Below are positions 42,175 through 51,868 of a stretch of 64,000 nt of DNA, piece by piece; position 1 is the first letter of the stretch; each line of letters begins with the position of its first letter. Position numbers and translations under genes: made by a program. The stretch comes from Chloroflexota bacterium (lineage in GTDB: Bacteria; Chloroflexota; Anaerolineae; Anaerolineales; Anaerolineaceae). The stretch covers positions 36,208 through 100,207 of the forward strand of contig SLTK01000005.1 in NCBI GenBank assembly GCA_004347695.1. The letters run 5' to 3'. Below the pieces are notes generated by a model, which was not told the origin of the DNA, did no database searches, and worked only from the letters and a program-made list of their open reading frames with translations.

Positions 42175-43722
42175 ATGCCGAATCCTATCGTTGAGTGCAT
42201 CCCGAATTTTTCGGAAGCCCGCCGCCCCGAGGTTATTGCCGAGATTCTCAGCGCGCTCGAATCCGTCCCTGGCGTGCATGTCCTCGACCGCCACTCCGAC
42301 ATGGACCACAACCGCACGGTGATCACTCTAATCGGTGCGCCGGCTGCGGTGGAAGAAGCTGCCTTTCAGGCGATTGCCAAGGCCGGGCAATTGATCAACC
42401 TGAACGAACATACCGGCGCCCACCCGCGCATTGGCGCTACCGACGTTGTTCCCTTTGTGCCCATCAGTGACGTCACCATGCAGGAATGCGTCGAAATGGC
42501 GCGCCGGTTGGGTAAACGCGTTGGCGACGAGTTGAATATTCCTATCTACCTTTATGAGGAAGCGGCAACCTCCCCCGAACGGGTCAACCTGGAGAACATT
42601 CGCCGCGGACAATACGAAATGCTCAAGGAAGAAATCAGCATCCAACCAGAGCGAAAACCGGATTTTGGTCCAGGCACCCTTGGTACAGCGGGGGCGACCG
42701 TCATTGGCGCCCGTCAGCCGTTGATTGCTTTTAACGTGTACCTGACTACCAACGATACCTCGATTGCTCAGAAAATTGCCCGCGTCGTACGCCATTCTTC
42801 AGGCGGAATGCGTTTCGTCAAAGGGATGGGCGTTTTGGTGGAAGGCCGCGCGCAGGTATCGATGAACATGACCAATTACCGCCAAACTCCGCTGGCGCGG
42901 GTGGTTGAAATGATCCGGCGGGAAGCGGAACGCTATGGCGTTGCCATACACCATTCCGAGCTGGTTGGTTTAATTCCGCAGGAAGCGCTCAATGATGCCG
43001 CTACCTGGTACATGCAGTTGGACGGTTTCTCGGCCGAGCAAATTCTCGAGCAGCGCATGATGCAAATGATGCGCACCGCTGGAACTGAGAGGGGCGTAGC
43101 GGAAGCATCCTTCCTGGATGAACTGGCATCCGCCAATCCTACCCCGGGCGGCGGTTCGGCAGCGGCGCATACCGGTGCTGCTGCGGCGGCGCTGGTTGCC
43201 ATGGTGGCACGGGTCACACTGGGGAAAAAGAAATATGAAGCCGTCAAAGATCAAATGTGGGCGCTGGTAGAGAAGGCCGAAACCCTGCGCGCTGACCTGA
43301 CCGCCGGCGTCCAGCGCGATTCGGACGCTTTCATAGCCGTGATGGAAGCCTTTAAGCTGCCAAAAGATACGCCCGAACAAATAGAAGCGCGTCAACGGGC
43401 GGTTCAATCTGCCACCCTCGTTGCTGCACAGGTGCCGTTGCAGGCTGCCAGGCAATGCCTGGCCGTACAGGAGCTTGCGCTGCAAGCTGCCGAGCTTGGC
43501 AACCTCAATGCCATATCCGACGCCGCCTCGGGTGCAACACTTGCGCGCGCTGCCCTGACCTGTGCAGCTTACAATGTGCGCATTAACACCAACGGACTGG
43601 ATGACGAAGCTGCCAAAGCTTACCTGCTCAATGAAGTTCGCAGCGTCGAAACCCGCTCTGCCGAACTGGAAAAACGCCTGCTCGCGCTGTTGGCCGAGCG
43701 CGGCGGAATGAACCTCGATTAA
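42175..43722 (+). CDS. ftcD: Bifunctional glutamate formimidoyltransferase / formimidotetrahydrofolate cyclodeaminase
   Basis: Transfers the formimino group from formiminoglutamate to tetrahydrofolate, then deaminates it to methenyl-THF. It is 515 aa. The formiminotransferase half (1 to about 300) begins [19 protein letters not shown] and contains [15 protein letters not shown] and [19 protein letters not shown], with the catalytic His. The cyclodeaminase half (about 310-515) begins [21 protein letters not shown]. This order matches the mammalian FTCD fusion. No histidine-degradation (hut) gene is nearby. In purine-fermenting bacteria the donor is formiminoglycine, so a link to the purine locus at 0-11 kb is possible but unproven. 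dcd follows by 28 bp. Confidence 0.94.
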   Translation: MPNPIVECIPNFSEARRPEVIAEILSALESVPGVHVLDRHSDMDHNRTVITLIGAPAAVEEAAFQAIAKAGQLINLNEHTGAHPRIGATDVVPFVPISDVTMQECVEMARRLGKRVGDELNIPIYLYEEAATSPERVNLENIRRGQYEMLKEEISIQPERKPDFGPGTLGTAGATVIGARQPLIAFNVYLTTNDTSIAQKIARVVRHSSGGMRFVKGMGVLVEGRAQVSMNMTNYRQTPLARVVEMIRREAERYGVAIHHSELVGLIPQEALNDAATWYMQLDGFSAEQILEQRMMQMMRTAGTERGVAEASFLDELASANPTPGGGSAAAHTGAAAAALVAMVARVTLGKKKYEAVKDQMWALVEKAETLRADLTAGVQRDSDAFIAVMEAFKLPKDTPEQIEARQRAVQSATLVAAQVPLQAARQCLAVQELALQAAELGNLNAISDAASGATLARAALTCAAYNVRINTNGLDDEAAKAYLLNEVRSVETRSAELEKRLLALLAERGGMNLD

Positions 43723-43750
43723 TCCCATTTCGAAAGGACACTTATTCAAC

Positions 43751-44305
43751 ATGGGTCTCAAACCCGATCATTGGATTCGCAAGATGGCGCTGGAAGCCAA
43801 CATGATTAACCCGTTCGAGGATGGCCAAAAGCGCAATGGGGTCATCTCATATGGGGTTTCGTCTTACGGGTATGATATCCGCGTTGCAGACGAATACAAA
43901 ATTTTTACCAATGTTTTTTCCGCGATTGTGGACCCCAAAGATTTCAACCCCAAGTCGATGATCGACTTCAAAGGCGAGGTATGCGTGATTCCGCCAAACT
44001 CCTTCGCGCTGGCGCGAACCGTGGAATACTTCCATATCCCGCGCGGCGTCCTGACCATCTGCGTCGGTAAATCGACCTACGCCCGCTGCGGCATCATTGT
44101 CAACGTGACGCCCTTCGAGCCCGAATGGGAAGGATATGTCACGCTCGAAATCTCCAATACAACCCCATTGCCCGCCAAAATTTATTCCAATGAGGGTATT
44201 GCCCAGGTATTGTTCTTCGAAGGCGATGAACCCTGTGAAATTTCGTATGCGGATAAAAAAGGCAAGTACCAGAATCAACAGGGCATTTTATTGCCCAGGT
44301 TGTAA
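43751..44305 (+). CDS. dcd: dCTP deaminase
   Basis: Converts dCTP to dUTP (or dUMP in bifunctional forms) for dTTP synthesis. It is 184 aa. Family features are [30 protein letters not shown], the active-site motif [23 protein letters not shown] (Arg, catalytic Glu), and the C-terminal [19 protein letters not shown] lies somewhat far (about 13 bases) before the ATG. A terminator follows, between this gene and the convergent esterase gene. It is likely co-transcribed with ftcD. Confidence 0.96.
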   Translation: MGLKPDHWIRKMALEANMINPFEDGQKRNGVISYGVSSYGYDIRVADEYKIFTNVFSAIVDPKDFNPKSMIDFKGEVCVIPPNSFALARTVEYFHIPRGVLTICVGKSTYARCGIIVNVTPFEPEWEGYVTLEISNTTPLPAKIYSNEGIAQVLFFEGDEPCEISYADKKGKYQNQQGILLPRL

Positions 44306-44327
44306 CCACCTGCGCTTAAATCAAAAA

Positions 44328-44356
44328 GGATCCGCATCGGTGTGCCGGTGCGGATC
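44328..44356. terminator. Bidirectional terminator between dcd and the esterase gene
   Basis: GGATCCGCATCGG and CCGGTGCGGATC form a long GC-rich stem. A-runs on the left and T-rich sequence on the right (ACTATTTTATTA) suit termination in both directions between convergent genes. Confidence 0.75.
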
Positions 44357-44366
44357 AACTATTTTA

Positions 44367-45044
44367 TTATTCTGAAATGCGCTTTTGCTCGGCCAGCCAG
44401 TTCATCAATTCCGGCATGCGGTAAACCTGTTTCCAGATGTCGTGACCGCCTTCAGGGATGACCGTCAAACGAGAATTGGCGCCGGCAGCCCTGTGTTCTT
44501 CGGCAAGCGCCACTGCCTCACGAAGCGGAATGATGGGATCGGCATCGCCGTGGAAGATCCACATTGGAACGGTCGCCAACGTCCGGGCGCGTTCGGGAAA
44601 ACCGTAAAACCAGGCCCCACCACCGCTGATCGGCACCAGGGCGGAAAACCGGTTCGGGTAGGTAGCCCCAAGATGCCAGACACCAAATGCACCCATGCTT
44701 ACGCCGGTCACAGCGACCCTGCTCTGGTCAACCGAATACCGGTCGCACACCTCTTTCAAAAGAACGTCCAGGGCAGGCAGGTAATCTGACCACCAGGTCT
44801 CTGCCGGGCAAAGCGGCGCGACCACAACGAACGGGTATTCAACTCCGGCTTCGATGGTGGCGGGTAAATCTGCTTTGAGGATTTCTTCCGGGTTGGTTCC
44901 GCGGGCAGATGCGCCATGCAGCGATAAAATCAATGGCCAGGTGCGCCCGGGTTCAACCCCGTAATCATTGGGCAGGTATATTTGATAGGGTAATTGATAA
45001 GTCTGCGGGATAACCGTTTGAAAGGCAATGAATTGATGCTTCAT
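44367..45044 (-). CDS. Alpha/beta-hydrolase esterase (LpqC / phospholipase-carboxylesterase like)
   Basis: Secreted-esterase-like hydrolase of 225 aa, but without an obvious signal peptide. The fold opens with TWPLILSLHGASARGTNPEEI, the oxyanion-hole region. The nucleophile Ser is in VTGVSMGAFGVWHL, the acid in FHGDADPIIPLREAVALAEE, and the His in VIPEGGHDIWKQVY. These match the poly(3-hydroxybutyrate) depolymerase/dienelactone hydrolase-like group. The substrate is unknown. It is monocistronic and converges on dcd. Confidence 0.85.
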   Translation of the reverse strand: MKHQFIAFQTVIPQTYQLPYQIYLPNDYGVEPGRTWPLILSLHGASARGTNPEEILKADLPATIEAGVEYPFVVVAPLCPAETWWSDYLPALDVLLKEVCDRYSVDQSRVAVTGVSMGAFGVWHLGATYPNRFSALVPISGGGAWFYGFPERARTLATVPMWIFHGDADPIIPLREAVALAEEHRAAGANSRLTVIPEGGHDIWKQVYRMPELMNWLAEQKRISE

Positions 45045-45130
45045 ATTGCAAGCTGAGTCCCTGAATTAAAAATGGTGGCGCAGACGTGGTTTCGGCCCCT
45101 CGCCGGATCACCCGAACATTCTGGATTAAG

Positions 45131-45136
45131 TATAAT
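45131..45136 (+). promoter_or_regulatory. -10 box upstream of the alpha-galactosidase gene
   Basis: TATAAT, about 50 bases before the ATG at 45185. No good -35 is seen at the expected place. Confidence 0.4.
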
Positions 45137-45184
45137 CCACTCGTCAGGCAATTGGATTGATTCTAAGACTTAGGCTGCGACACC

Positions 45185-47569
45185 ATGACAACAACACTGA
45201 CATCCAACCATTTCCTGCTTAATCTGCATCCCGAAACCGGTAAATTCGACCTGCAAAGCTCCGGCGCCAATCCGTTCACCCTGTCCGGCTGCCAGATGCG
45301 AATAGAAATCAGTCAGCCGGGCAGCAAATTTACGCTGCCTCTCGATCATTGGGAAATCCAAACCCCGGCCGCGGAAACTCAAATAACCGGCAATCACGGC
45401 GCAATGGTGAGCCTTCAGATAAAAGAAACCTTACCCCATTCTGGGCTTAATGCTACGGTTACCTTCGCGCTCAGTCAGGACCGTCCGTTGTTTTTGTGGA
45501 AAATCCAGGTCGAGAACACCGGCCAGGAATCCATTCGCATCGACAAAATCGAGTTTATGCGAGTCGGAGGCCAGGATAAATTCGGTTCACTTGATTTTCC
45601 ATCCAACCCACAGTGGTCGTTCTACAGTAACGGCTGGCAGTCCTGGTCACCAACCGGCGCTTTCCCCAACAGCCAACCCATGCGCATTTCACGGCTCGGT
45701 TTTTTGCAGCAGCCGATGATCATCAACCCTGGTACACCTGTATTGCGAATGCCAGGTTATTACACGGCTGATTTTTTTGGCGCGCTGGCTGATATAAAAT
45801 CCAAAGCAGGGCTGGTTGCCGGGTTCCTGTCACAAAAACAGCATTTTGGCACCATCGAGGCTGTCCTCTACGATCGCCCATCGATTGCGCTGTGGACCAG
45901 CGATCGCGCCCGCCTTGACCCGGATAAAGCGATCGAAACCGATTGGGCAGTCATTACCCCTTTTTCGACCGATAACCCCGATCCGCTGCGCGAATACCTG
46001 GAAGCGGTTGCCCGTGAACACAGTGTAACCAGGGAAAGCATTCGCCAGATTCCCACTGGATGGTGTTCCTGGTACCAATATTACACGCAGCTTTCAGTGC
46101 AGAACGTCCAGGCTAACCTAACAGCATTGACGGCAGCCCGCGCCCAACTCCCGCTTGAGCTGGTCCAAATTGACGATGGATTCGAGACCATAGTTGGCGA
46201 TTGGTTTTCCTTCAAGCCGGGTTTTCCCGACGGGGTCGCGCCGCTGGCCCGGGAAATATCCGCTCACGGTTGCATTCCGGGTTTATGGCTGGCGCCGTTC
46301 ATCGTGCATCCGCGCTCGGAATTTGCGCGCAATAATCCTCAATTTATTCTGCGGAATAAACGCGGCCAGCCGGTCAACGCCGGTTTTGGCTGGAATACAC
46401 TGGCAACCGGACTTGACCTGACCGTCCCAGGCGCCCTGGAGGCGGCTTGCGAACCGGTGCAGACCGCAGCGCATGAATGGGGTTTCCTCTATCTCAAGCT
46501 GGACTTCCTGTACGCGGCTGCCCTGCCCGGCTTGCGCCATGACCCAACCCGCACACGCGCGCAGATCATGCGCCAAGGGATGGAGGCCATTCGGGCTGTA
46601 GCCGGTTCCCAAACCTATCTGGTAGGCTGCGGGTTGCCGCTCGGGTCAGGGATTGGCATCGTAGATGCCATGCGCATCGGGGCAGACGTCAATGGCTCAT
46701 GGGAGCCTGAGATTAAAGGAATTCGCTTCCCTTTCATGAATGAGCCGGCGGTGCCGTCCGCACGTAATTCGCTGCATAATATCCTGACCCGAGCTCCGCT
46801 GCATAACCGCTGGTGGGTCAATGACCCGGATTGCTTGCTGGTTCGCCCGGATACGCGGTTAAATCTGGCTGAGATCCAATCGTTGGCAACGGCCATTGGT
46901 GTAACTGGCGGGTCGCTGTTGATTTCGGATGATCTGGCTGCTCTACCGGCCGACCGATTAAGGATCGCGAAAGTCTTGCTGCCGGTGGTCGGCCAGCGAG
47001 CGGAGGTATTGGATTTACTGGCGGAAACCGCTCCTACCCGGTTACGGCTGCCGCTTACAGGCGCGCAGGGAAAATGGACGGTAATCGCAAAATTCAACTG
47101 GAAGGATACTGCCCATACCTGGGAGTTCAACCCTTCTGAATTTACGCTACCCGACCAGCCTTGCTGGGTCAGTTCGTTCTGGGACGAGAAAATTTTCCAT
47201 TACACGCCGGGTAGCGCGCTTAAGATGCCAGCCATACCCGCGCACGGTGTAGTTCTGGCAGCCGTTATTCCCTGCATGGATGATTCTGTCCCGCTTTACC
47301 TGGGAAGCAACCTGCATTTTTCACAGGGCTACGAGGTTGTGGAATGGGCATCGGCACCGCAACGCTTGCAGCTTTCGGTTGACTTAGACCATCAAGGGGA
47401 AGGATTTGTTCAGCTTTACTTGCCATTCGCGCCCACCCATGCGGAATGCGATGGCAAGCCGCTGGAACGGCAGGAATTGGGTGGCGGTGCGTTTCGGTTT
47501 ATCCTGACGGTTGAACGATCGGCGCAAATCGAAATTGTTTGGAATGACCAGCATGCCGATGGGATGTAG
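45185..47569 (+). CDS. GH36 alpha-galactosidase
   Basis: Glycoside hydrolase of 794 aa in clan GH-D, releasing terminal alpha-galactosides. It has an N-terminal beta-supersandwich (about 1-270) and a catalytic barrel beginning near residue 280 with TGWCSWYQYYTQ and VQIDDGFETIVGDW. The nucleophile Asp is expected in GFLYLKLDFLYAA (about 440) and the acid/base Asp in DAMRIGADVNGSW (about 500). A C-terminal beta-domain follows. No signal peptide is seen, so it acts in the cytoplasm. It is monocistronic, with no sugar transporter adjacent; alpha-N-acetylgalactosaminidase or related specificity cannot be excluded. Confidence 0.9.
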   Translation: MTTTLTSNHFLLNLHPETGKFDLQSSGANPFTLSGCQMRIEISQPGSKFTLPLDHWEIQTPAAETQITGNHGAMVSLQIKETLPHSGLNATVTFALSQDRPLFLWKIQVENTGQESIRIDKIEFMRVGGQDKFGSLDFPSNPQWSFYSNGWQSWSPTGAFPNSQPMRISRLGFLQQPMIINPGTPVLRMPGYYTADFFGALADIKSKAGLVAGFLSQKQHFGTIEAVLYDRPSIALWTSDRARLDPDKAIETDWAVITPFSTDNPDPLREYLEAVAREHSVTRESIRQIPTGWCSWYQYYTQLSVQNVQANLTALTAARAQLPLELVQIDDGFETIVGDWFSFKPGFPDGVAPLAREISAHGCIPGLWLAPFIVHPRSEFARNNPQFILRNKRGQPVNAGFGWNTLATGLDLTVPGALEAACEPVQTAAHEWGFLYLKLDFLYAAALPGLRHDPTRTRAQIMRQGMEAIRAVAGSQTYLVGCGLPLGSGIGIVDAMRIGADVNGSWEPEIKGIRFPFMNEPAVPSARNSLHNILTRAPLHNRWWVNDPDCLLVRPDTRLNLAEIQSLATAIGVTGGSLLISDDLAALPADRLRIAKVLLPVVGQRAEVLDLLAETAPTRLRLPLTGAQGKWTVIAKFNWKDTAHTWEFNPSEFTLPDQPCWVSSFWDEKIFHYTPGSALKMPAIPAHGVVLAAVIPCMDDSVPLYLGSNLHFSQGYEVVEWASAPQRLQLSVDLDHQGEGFVQLYLPFAPTHAECDGKPLERQELGGGAFRFILTVERSAQIEIVWNDQHADGM

Positions 47570-48060
47570 GATAAACTTTAGTTTGTCCGGGCAAAACAGC
47601 CACCAAGTCTACTGGGCAAGCTGAAGCTTACCCTACCTGACAGCCAGCATGATTGGATGTACCGTTGGGCAAGCTGAAGCTTACCCTACCTGACGGCATG
47701 CCGGTTGGATGTAGGACAAACTTTAGCTTGTCCAAGCATGACAACCGCCCGGTTTGTTGGGCAAGCTGAAGCTTACCCTGCCTGACGGCATGCCGGTTGG
47801 ATGTAGGACAAACTTTAGTTTGTCCGGGCAAAACAGCCACCAAGTCTACTGGGCAAGCTGAAGCTTACCCTACCTTACGGCCAGCATGATTGGATGTAGG
47901 ACAAACTTTAGTTTGTCCGGGTATGACAACTGCCAGGTCTACTGGGCAAGCTGAAGCTTACCCTACCTTACGGCCAGCATGATTGGAAGTAGGACAAACT
48001 TTAGTTTGTCCAAGCATGACAACCGCCAGGTCAGTAGGGCAAGCTGAAGCTTGCCCTGCG
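47564..48060. repeat. Array of alternating palindromes, about 93-bp period
   Basis: Two palindromes alternate: type A (GGACAAACTTTAGTTTGTCC and variants, near 47567, 47714, 47806, 47899, 47992) and type B (GGGCAAGCTGAAGCTTACCC, near 47614, 47667, 47759, 47851, 47944, 48037). They are joined by semi-conserved linkers such as GACGGCATGCCGGTTGGATG and CAGCCACCAAGTCTACT. There are five A and six B copies. The array begins in the last codons of the alpha-galactosidase gene and fills the gap to the DUF4349 gene. No gene is present. The copies with T/C swaps keep base pairing largely intact. Confidence 0.85.
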
Positions 48061-48096
48061 GACCTTCAAATCGTTCGGTTTCACCTGAACGGTCTT

Positions 48097-49044
48097 TTAC
48101 TCGCCCGGTTTGACCTCGACCGCTGCGACTTTTTTTGCCTTGCGTCCGCGGTTCCACTTGCGGATGCCGCGCACCACGAAGAACACCACCAGTCCGACCG
48201 GGATTGCGATCGGCAGGCAGAAAACGACCAGCCAGATAGCAACATCTGCAAGCCATTGATAGGCGCGAACCAGGCTCTGCAGCGCGTCACGTGCAACACC
48301 CTGGGGCTCCCACCCGCCAATGTTTATGGGTTGAACGCCTTCTTTAGCCTGAATAGTCACGCTGATGGCCGAAAGTCGGGAAGACTGTTCGTAGTATTGG
48401 ATCTGTCCCTTGAGCACCTCGATCTGCTCGTTGACGTTCTTCAATTCATTAAAAACCGTCAAAACATCTTCGGTGCGGATGGCATTGTCCAGGATCTCGC
48501 GCAGCTGTTCGGCGGCGTCTTCCAGGTTGCGCAGGCGGGATTGCAGGTCCGTATATTCCTGGGTCACATCCTGACCGGAGATATTTTCGAACAAAATGTC
48601 ATTGACCGGGTCTTCGACGTGCGCTTTGATCTGCGTCAGGGCAGCATCCAGTTGGTCAGCTGGTACGCGTACGGTCACCCGAGCCTCTGGTACCTCGATC
48701 CCGGCGGAGGTGGTTGTCTGGTAAAGATTCGAATCGACAACATACCCGCCCATGCCATTGGCCATAGCCATAATATCATCCATGACAACGGCCGGGTCCA
48801 CCACGACGATGGAAAGACTGGCGTTACGTATGACCATCCGTTCGGTGAGATTCTGGATTTTCTCTTCCTGGAGTAAGGGTTGGCTCGGTTCGATAGCGTA
48901 GTCAGGGGCCGGCGCAACCTCTGGTACGCCCAGACTTGGGGATTCGAAACCACCCGATTCACGGCTATCGGAGGTTTTCGCGGCTGAACAGCCTGTAAGC
49001 AGCGCCGCAACAATTATCAGGACTAACAAGGTGCGCTTGATCAT
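48097..49044 (-). CDS. DUF4349 lipoprotein with coiled coil and C-terminal membrane anchor
   Basis: Protein of 315 aa. The signal peptide ends in the lipobox LLTGCSAAK; a disordered stretch follows; the DUF4349 domain runs from about 70 (MVIRNASLSIVVVDPAVVMDDI) with a predicted coiled coil at about 165-225 (EYTDLQSRLRNLEDAAEQL); a transmembrane helix lies near 265-290 (WLVVFCLPIAIPVGLVVFFV), then a basic tail. The function of DUF4349 is unknown; it is envelope-located. GGAGAAGAGAA precedes the ATG. The phosphoesterase gene lies just upstream on the same strand. Confidence 0.88.
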   Translation of the reverse strand: MIKRTLLVLIIVAALLTGCSAAKTSDSRESGGFESPSLGVPEVAPAPDYAIEPSQPLLQEEKIQNLTERMVIRNASLSIVVVDPAVVMDDIMAMANGMGGYVVDSNLYQTTTSAGIEVPEARVTVRVPADQLDAALTQIKAHVEDPVNDILFENISGQDVTQEYTDLQSRLRNLEDAAEQLREILDNAIRTEDVLTVFNELKNVNEQIEVLKGQIQYYEQSSRLSAISVTIQAKEGVQPINIGGWEPQGVARDALQSLVRAYQWLADVAIWLVVFCLPIAIPVGLVVFFVVRGIRKWNRGRKAKKVAAVEVKPGE

Positions 49045-49109
49045 TTCTCTTCTCCTTTGGGCAATCGGGTTATGGGGAATAGACGCTGAGAACCCAGGGA
49101 ATGTTCCGC

Positions 49110-49835
49110 TTACCAGCCATCCATCAAGCGGGCAGCATGGCGGAAGGGCAGACCAGCAGCAGAAATCCGCTTTTGAACACTGGCAATATCATATTCAACC
49201 CGGCGGGCTTCCCAATGGTTTTCTTCCGGGTGGTAGAGCGCATAGGCTGCCATTGGATTGCGATCGCGCGGCTGGCCAACTGACCCGGGGTTTAGGATGG
49301 CTCGCCCCTGGATCGGAGTAAGGACGCCCGGCTGGGGAATACTCCAGTCCACAGTCCCGTTACCGTTGTGGGTATAAATGATCGGAATGTGGGTATGACC
49401 AACGATGCAAATTGGAGTTTTGAAAAATGAAAAATTGGATAAAACTGTATTAATATCGAGCAGGTACTCCCAGATCGGGTTCCGCGGACTGCCGTGGCTC
49501 AAGGTTACATTCTGTGTTTCAACCCGGGTACGAAGGCCCCGGAGAAAATCCAGACTGGCTGGAGAAAGCTGATCACGTGTCCAACTTACTGAGATGTTGG
49601 CCTCATGGTTGAAAGCTTCCTGATCCAATTTGCCAAGAACAGCCGCGTCATGATTACCAAGCAAGCAAACCATATTCGGCAGTTGCCGGATGCGCTCCAC
49701 GCACACTTCCGGATCAGGACCGTAGCCGACCAAATCTCCCAGACACCAGACAGCATCGATCTGACCCGCGTCAGCTAAAACGGCATCAAGCGCAGTAAAA
49801 TTTGCATGAATATCAGAAATAACCAGTATTTGCAT
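49110..49835 (-). CDS. Calcineurin-like metallophosphoesterase
   Basis: Cytoplasmic dinuclear-metal phosphoesterase of 241 aa, similar to YfcE/MJ0936-type phosphodiesterases. Motifs are ILVISDIHANFTALDAVL (DxH), WCLGDLVGYGPDPEVCVE (GDxxxxG), CLLGNHDAA (GNHD), ILNPGSVGQPRDRNPMAAY and a GHTHIP. The ATG at 49835 gives MQILVISDIHAN; the upstream extension is not conserved. It follows coaBC by 35 bp and may belong to the same transcript. Physiological substrate unknown. Confidence 0.9.
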   Translation of the reverse strand: MQILVISDIHANFTALDAVLADAGQIDAVWCLGDLVGYGPDPEVCVERIRQLPNMVCLLGNHDAAVLGKLDQEAFNHEANISVSWTRDQLSPASLDFLRGLRTRVETQNVTLSHGSPRNPIWEYLLDINTVLSNFSFFKTPICIVGHTHIPIIYTHNGNGTVDWSIPQPGVLTPIQGRAILNPGSVGQPRDRNPMAAYALYHPEENHWEARRVEYDIASVQKRISAAGLPFRHAARLMDGW

Positions 49836-49870
49836 TACCTTGCCTGCCCTAGATGCCAATTATATTGTGA

Positions 49871-51088
49871 TTAAGGATTCTTGAACCACACCAGAGTGCG
49901 GTCAATAACCGCTTCCGCTACTTCTTCTTTGCTGATTTTTGGCAGCGGGATGGCGGTACCGTCTGGAAAAAGGAACGTCACCCGATTGGTATCCACCTCG
50001 AACCCGGCATCTGGCCGGCTAATATCGTTGGCAACGATCATATCCAGGCGCTTGCGCTGCAATTTCACCGCCGCATTATCCAGCAGGTCGCGCGACTCTG
50101 CGGCAAACCCCACTACCCGTTTAGGCCATCCGTGTTTCTCCCGCTCTTCGCCGATGGACTGGAGAATATCGATCGTCGGCTCCATTTCAATTTCCGGCAG
50201 CCCTTTTTCCTTCTTGATCTTATCCGTCGCTGTACGCGCCGGTCTGAAATCAGCCACGGCAGCAGCCATAACCAGTAGATCGGCGTCGGCAGTCGCTTTC
50301 TTGACCTCTCTGTGCATTTGATCCGCTGTCTGCACCGCTATGATTTTGGCAAAACAGGGAGCAGGTAAATCCACAGTGGTGATCAAGGTGACATCCGCTC
50401 CGGCATCCTGTGCTGCCCAGGCAACGGCATAACCCTGTTTGCCGGAGGAACGGTTGGTCACCAGGCGCACCGGATCGATCGGCTCCTGAGTGCCGCCGGC
50501 CGTAACCACCACCTTTTTACCTGCCAACGGACCTTTGCGGCTGAGCGCCCACCGGGCAGCTGCAATCACTTCCGCAGGCGAAACCATCCGCCCTGGTCCA
50601 ACCAGCCCGGACGCCAGGTGGCCTTCCGCCGGCCCGATGAATACCGCGCCGCGATCTTTCAATAATTTTACACTTGCCTGGGTAGCCGGGTGTTCGAACA
50701 TGCCGGCGTCCATTGCAGGAGCCAGCAGCAGCGGGCAATGGCTGGCTAACGCCGTTAGCGTGAGAAGATTGTCCCCAAAGCCATGCGCCAGCCGGGAAAT
50801 GGTGTTGGCCGAGGCAGGCGCAATCACCAATAATTCGGCAGCGCGCCCTAACCCTACATGCGTGACATGCCCTTCGCCGCCCCATAGATCGGCTTCGACA
50901 TAGGCCTTGCGCCCGGTTACAGACTGAAAGGTCAACGGGGTAATGAACTTTGTGGCGCTTTCGGTCAGAATCACATCCACGAAGGCGCCGATTTGAGTCA
51001 GGCGGGAGGCTATTTCTGCAGCCTTGTAAGCTGCAATCGAACCAGTGACCCCCAGAATAATGCGTTTGTTTGCCAGCGGGTTAGGCAT
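49871..51088 (-). CDS. coaBC: Bifunctional phosphopantothenoylcysteine decarboxylase / phosphopantothenate-cysteine ligase
   Basis: Catalyses two consecutive steps of coenzyme A synthesis. It is 405 aa. The N-terminal CoaC flavoprotein domain (1-180) has GVTGSIAAYKAAEI, PASANTISRLAHGFGDNLL and PAMDAGMFEHPA. The C-terminal CoaB domain (about 190-405) opens KKVVVTAGGTQEPIDPVR, contains NRSSGKQGYAVA and KIKKEKG with the CTP-site lysines. It overlaps the end of coaX by eight bases, indicating coupled translation. Both are downstream of the methionine genes in one transcript. Confidence 0.96.
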   Translation of the reverse strand: MPNPLANKRIILGVTGSIAAYKAAEIASRLTQIGAFVDVILTESATKFITPLTFQSVTGRKAYVEADLWGGEGHVTHVGLGRAAELLVIAPASANTISRLAHGFGDNLLTLTALASHCPLLLAPAMDAGMFEHPATQASVKLLKDRGAVFIGPAEGHLASGLVGPGRMVSPAEVIAAARWALSRKGPLAGKKVVVTAGGTQEPIDPVRLVTNRSSGKQGYAVAWAAQDAGADVTLITTVDLPAPCFAKIIAVQTADQMHREVKKATADADLLVMAAAVADFRPARTATDKIKKEKGLPEIEMEPTIDILQSIGEEREKHGWPKRVVGFAAESRDLLDNAAVKLQRKRLDMIVANDISRPDAGFEVDTNRVTFLFPDGTAIPLPKISKEEVAEAVIDRTLVWFKNP

Positions 51089-51857
51089 GTTGCCCCTGAT
51101 TTAATTCCCATAATATGCGCAATCCGTCGAGAGTTAACCACGGCGCCAGGATGTCGACCACTTTTGTGTTCTCAGAGACCAGTTCAGCCAGGCCGCCGGT
51201 GGCGATTACTTTCATTTTAGGGCCAAGTTCAGCCTTGAAACGCCTGACCATGCCCTCGACCAGCGAGATATAGCCAAGCATCAAACCGGACTGCATACCG
51301 TGAACGGTATTGCGTCCGATGACAGAGGGCGGCATCTGCAAATCGACCCGCGGCAGTTTGGCCGTCCGTGAGGAAAGGGCCTCGGCAGAAATACCAATCC
51401 CCGGGGCAATCGCCCCTCCCAGGTATTCGCCTCTGGCAGTGATGGCATCGAATGTGGTCGCCGTGCCAAAATCAACCACACATGCAGGCCCGCCATACAA
51501 TTTATGAACTGCTACCGCATCCACTATGCGGTCGGCTCCAACCGTTTTCGGGTCATCCACCAGCAGCGTGATGCCGGTATGGATGCTTTCATCCACGATG
51601 AGCAATGGCCGGTCAAAATACCAGCGGCAGGCTTGTTGCAGCCGGGATGTGAGGACCGGGACCACGGATGCCATACTGATGCCGTCCAACTGAGCGACAG
51701 AACAACCGCCGTGTTGCAGCAACCCGAGGATTTGGATGCCGTATTCATCCGGCATCCGTTCATGGTCGGTTGCCAGACGCCAGCGGGCGCCTAATTTTGT
51801 GCCTTCATACAAACCAAGGGTGATGTTGGTATTACCGATATCGATGGTGAGCAGCAT
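51081..51857 (-). CDS. coaX: Type III pantothenate kinase
   Basis: Phosphorylates pantothenate, the first committed step of coenzyme A synthesis; insensitive to CoA feedback and dependent on a monovalent cation in the family. With the ATG at 51857 it is about 258 aa and starts MLLTIDIGNTNITLGLYEG (phosphate loop). GADRIVDAVAVHKLYG and VVDFGTATTFDAI are the other family motifs. A TTG at 51872 overlapping the stop of the upstream gene is an alternative start. Its 3' end overlaps coaBC. In this order coaX-coaBC gives three of the five CoA steps. Confidence 0.95.
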   Translation of the reverse strand: MLLTIDIGNTNITLGLYEGTKLGARWRLATDHERMPDEYGIQILGLLQHGGCSVAQLDGISMASVVPVLTSRLQQACRWYFDRPLLIVDESIHTGITLLVDDPKTVGADRIVDAVAVHKLYGGPACVVDFGTATTFDAITARGEYLGGAIAPGIGISAEALSSRTAKLPRVDLQMPPSVIGRNTVHGMQSGLMLGYISLVEGMVRRFKAELGPKMKVIATGGLAELVSENTKVVDILAPWLTLDGLRILWELNQGQHA

Positions 51858-51868
51858 AGGTTGTGGGT

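Noticed and set aside
47564..48060. CRISPR array
   Set aside because: The recurring blocks are palindromes of 20 bases separated by similar, not unique, linkers. There are no spacers of uniform size and no cas genes.
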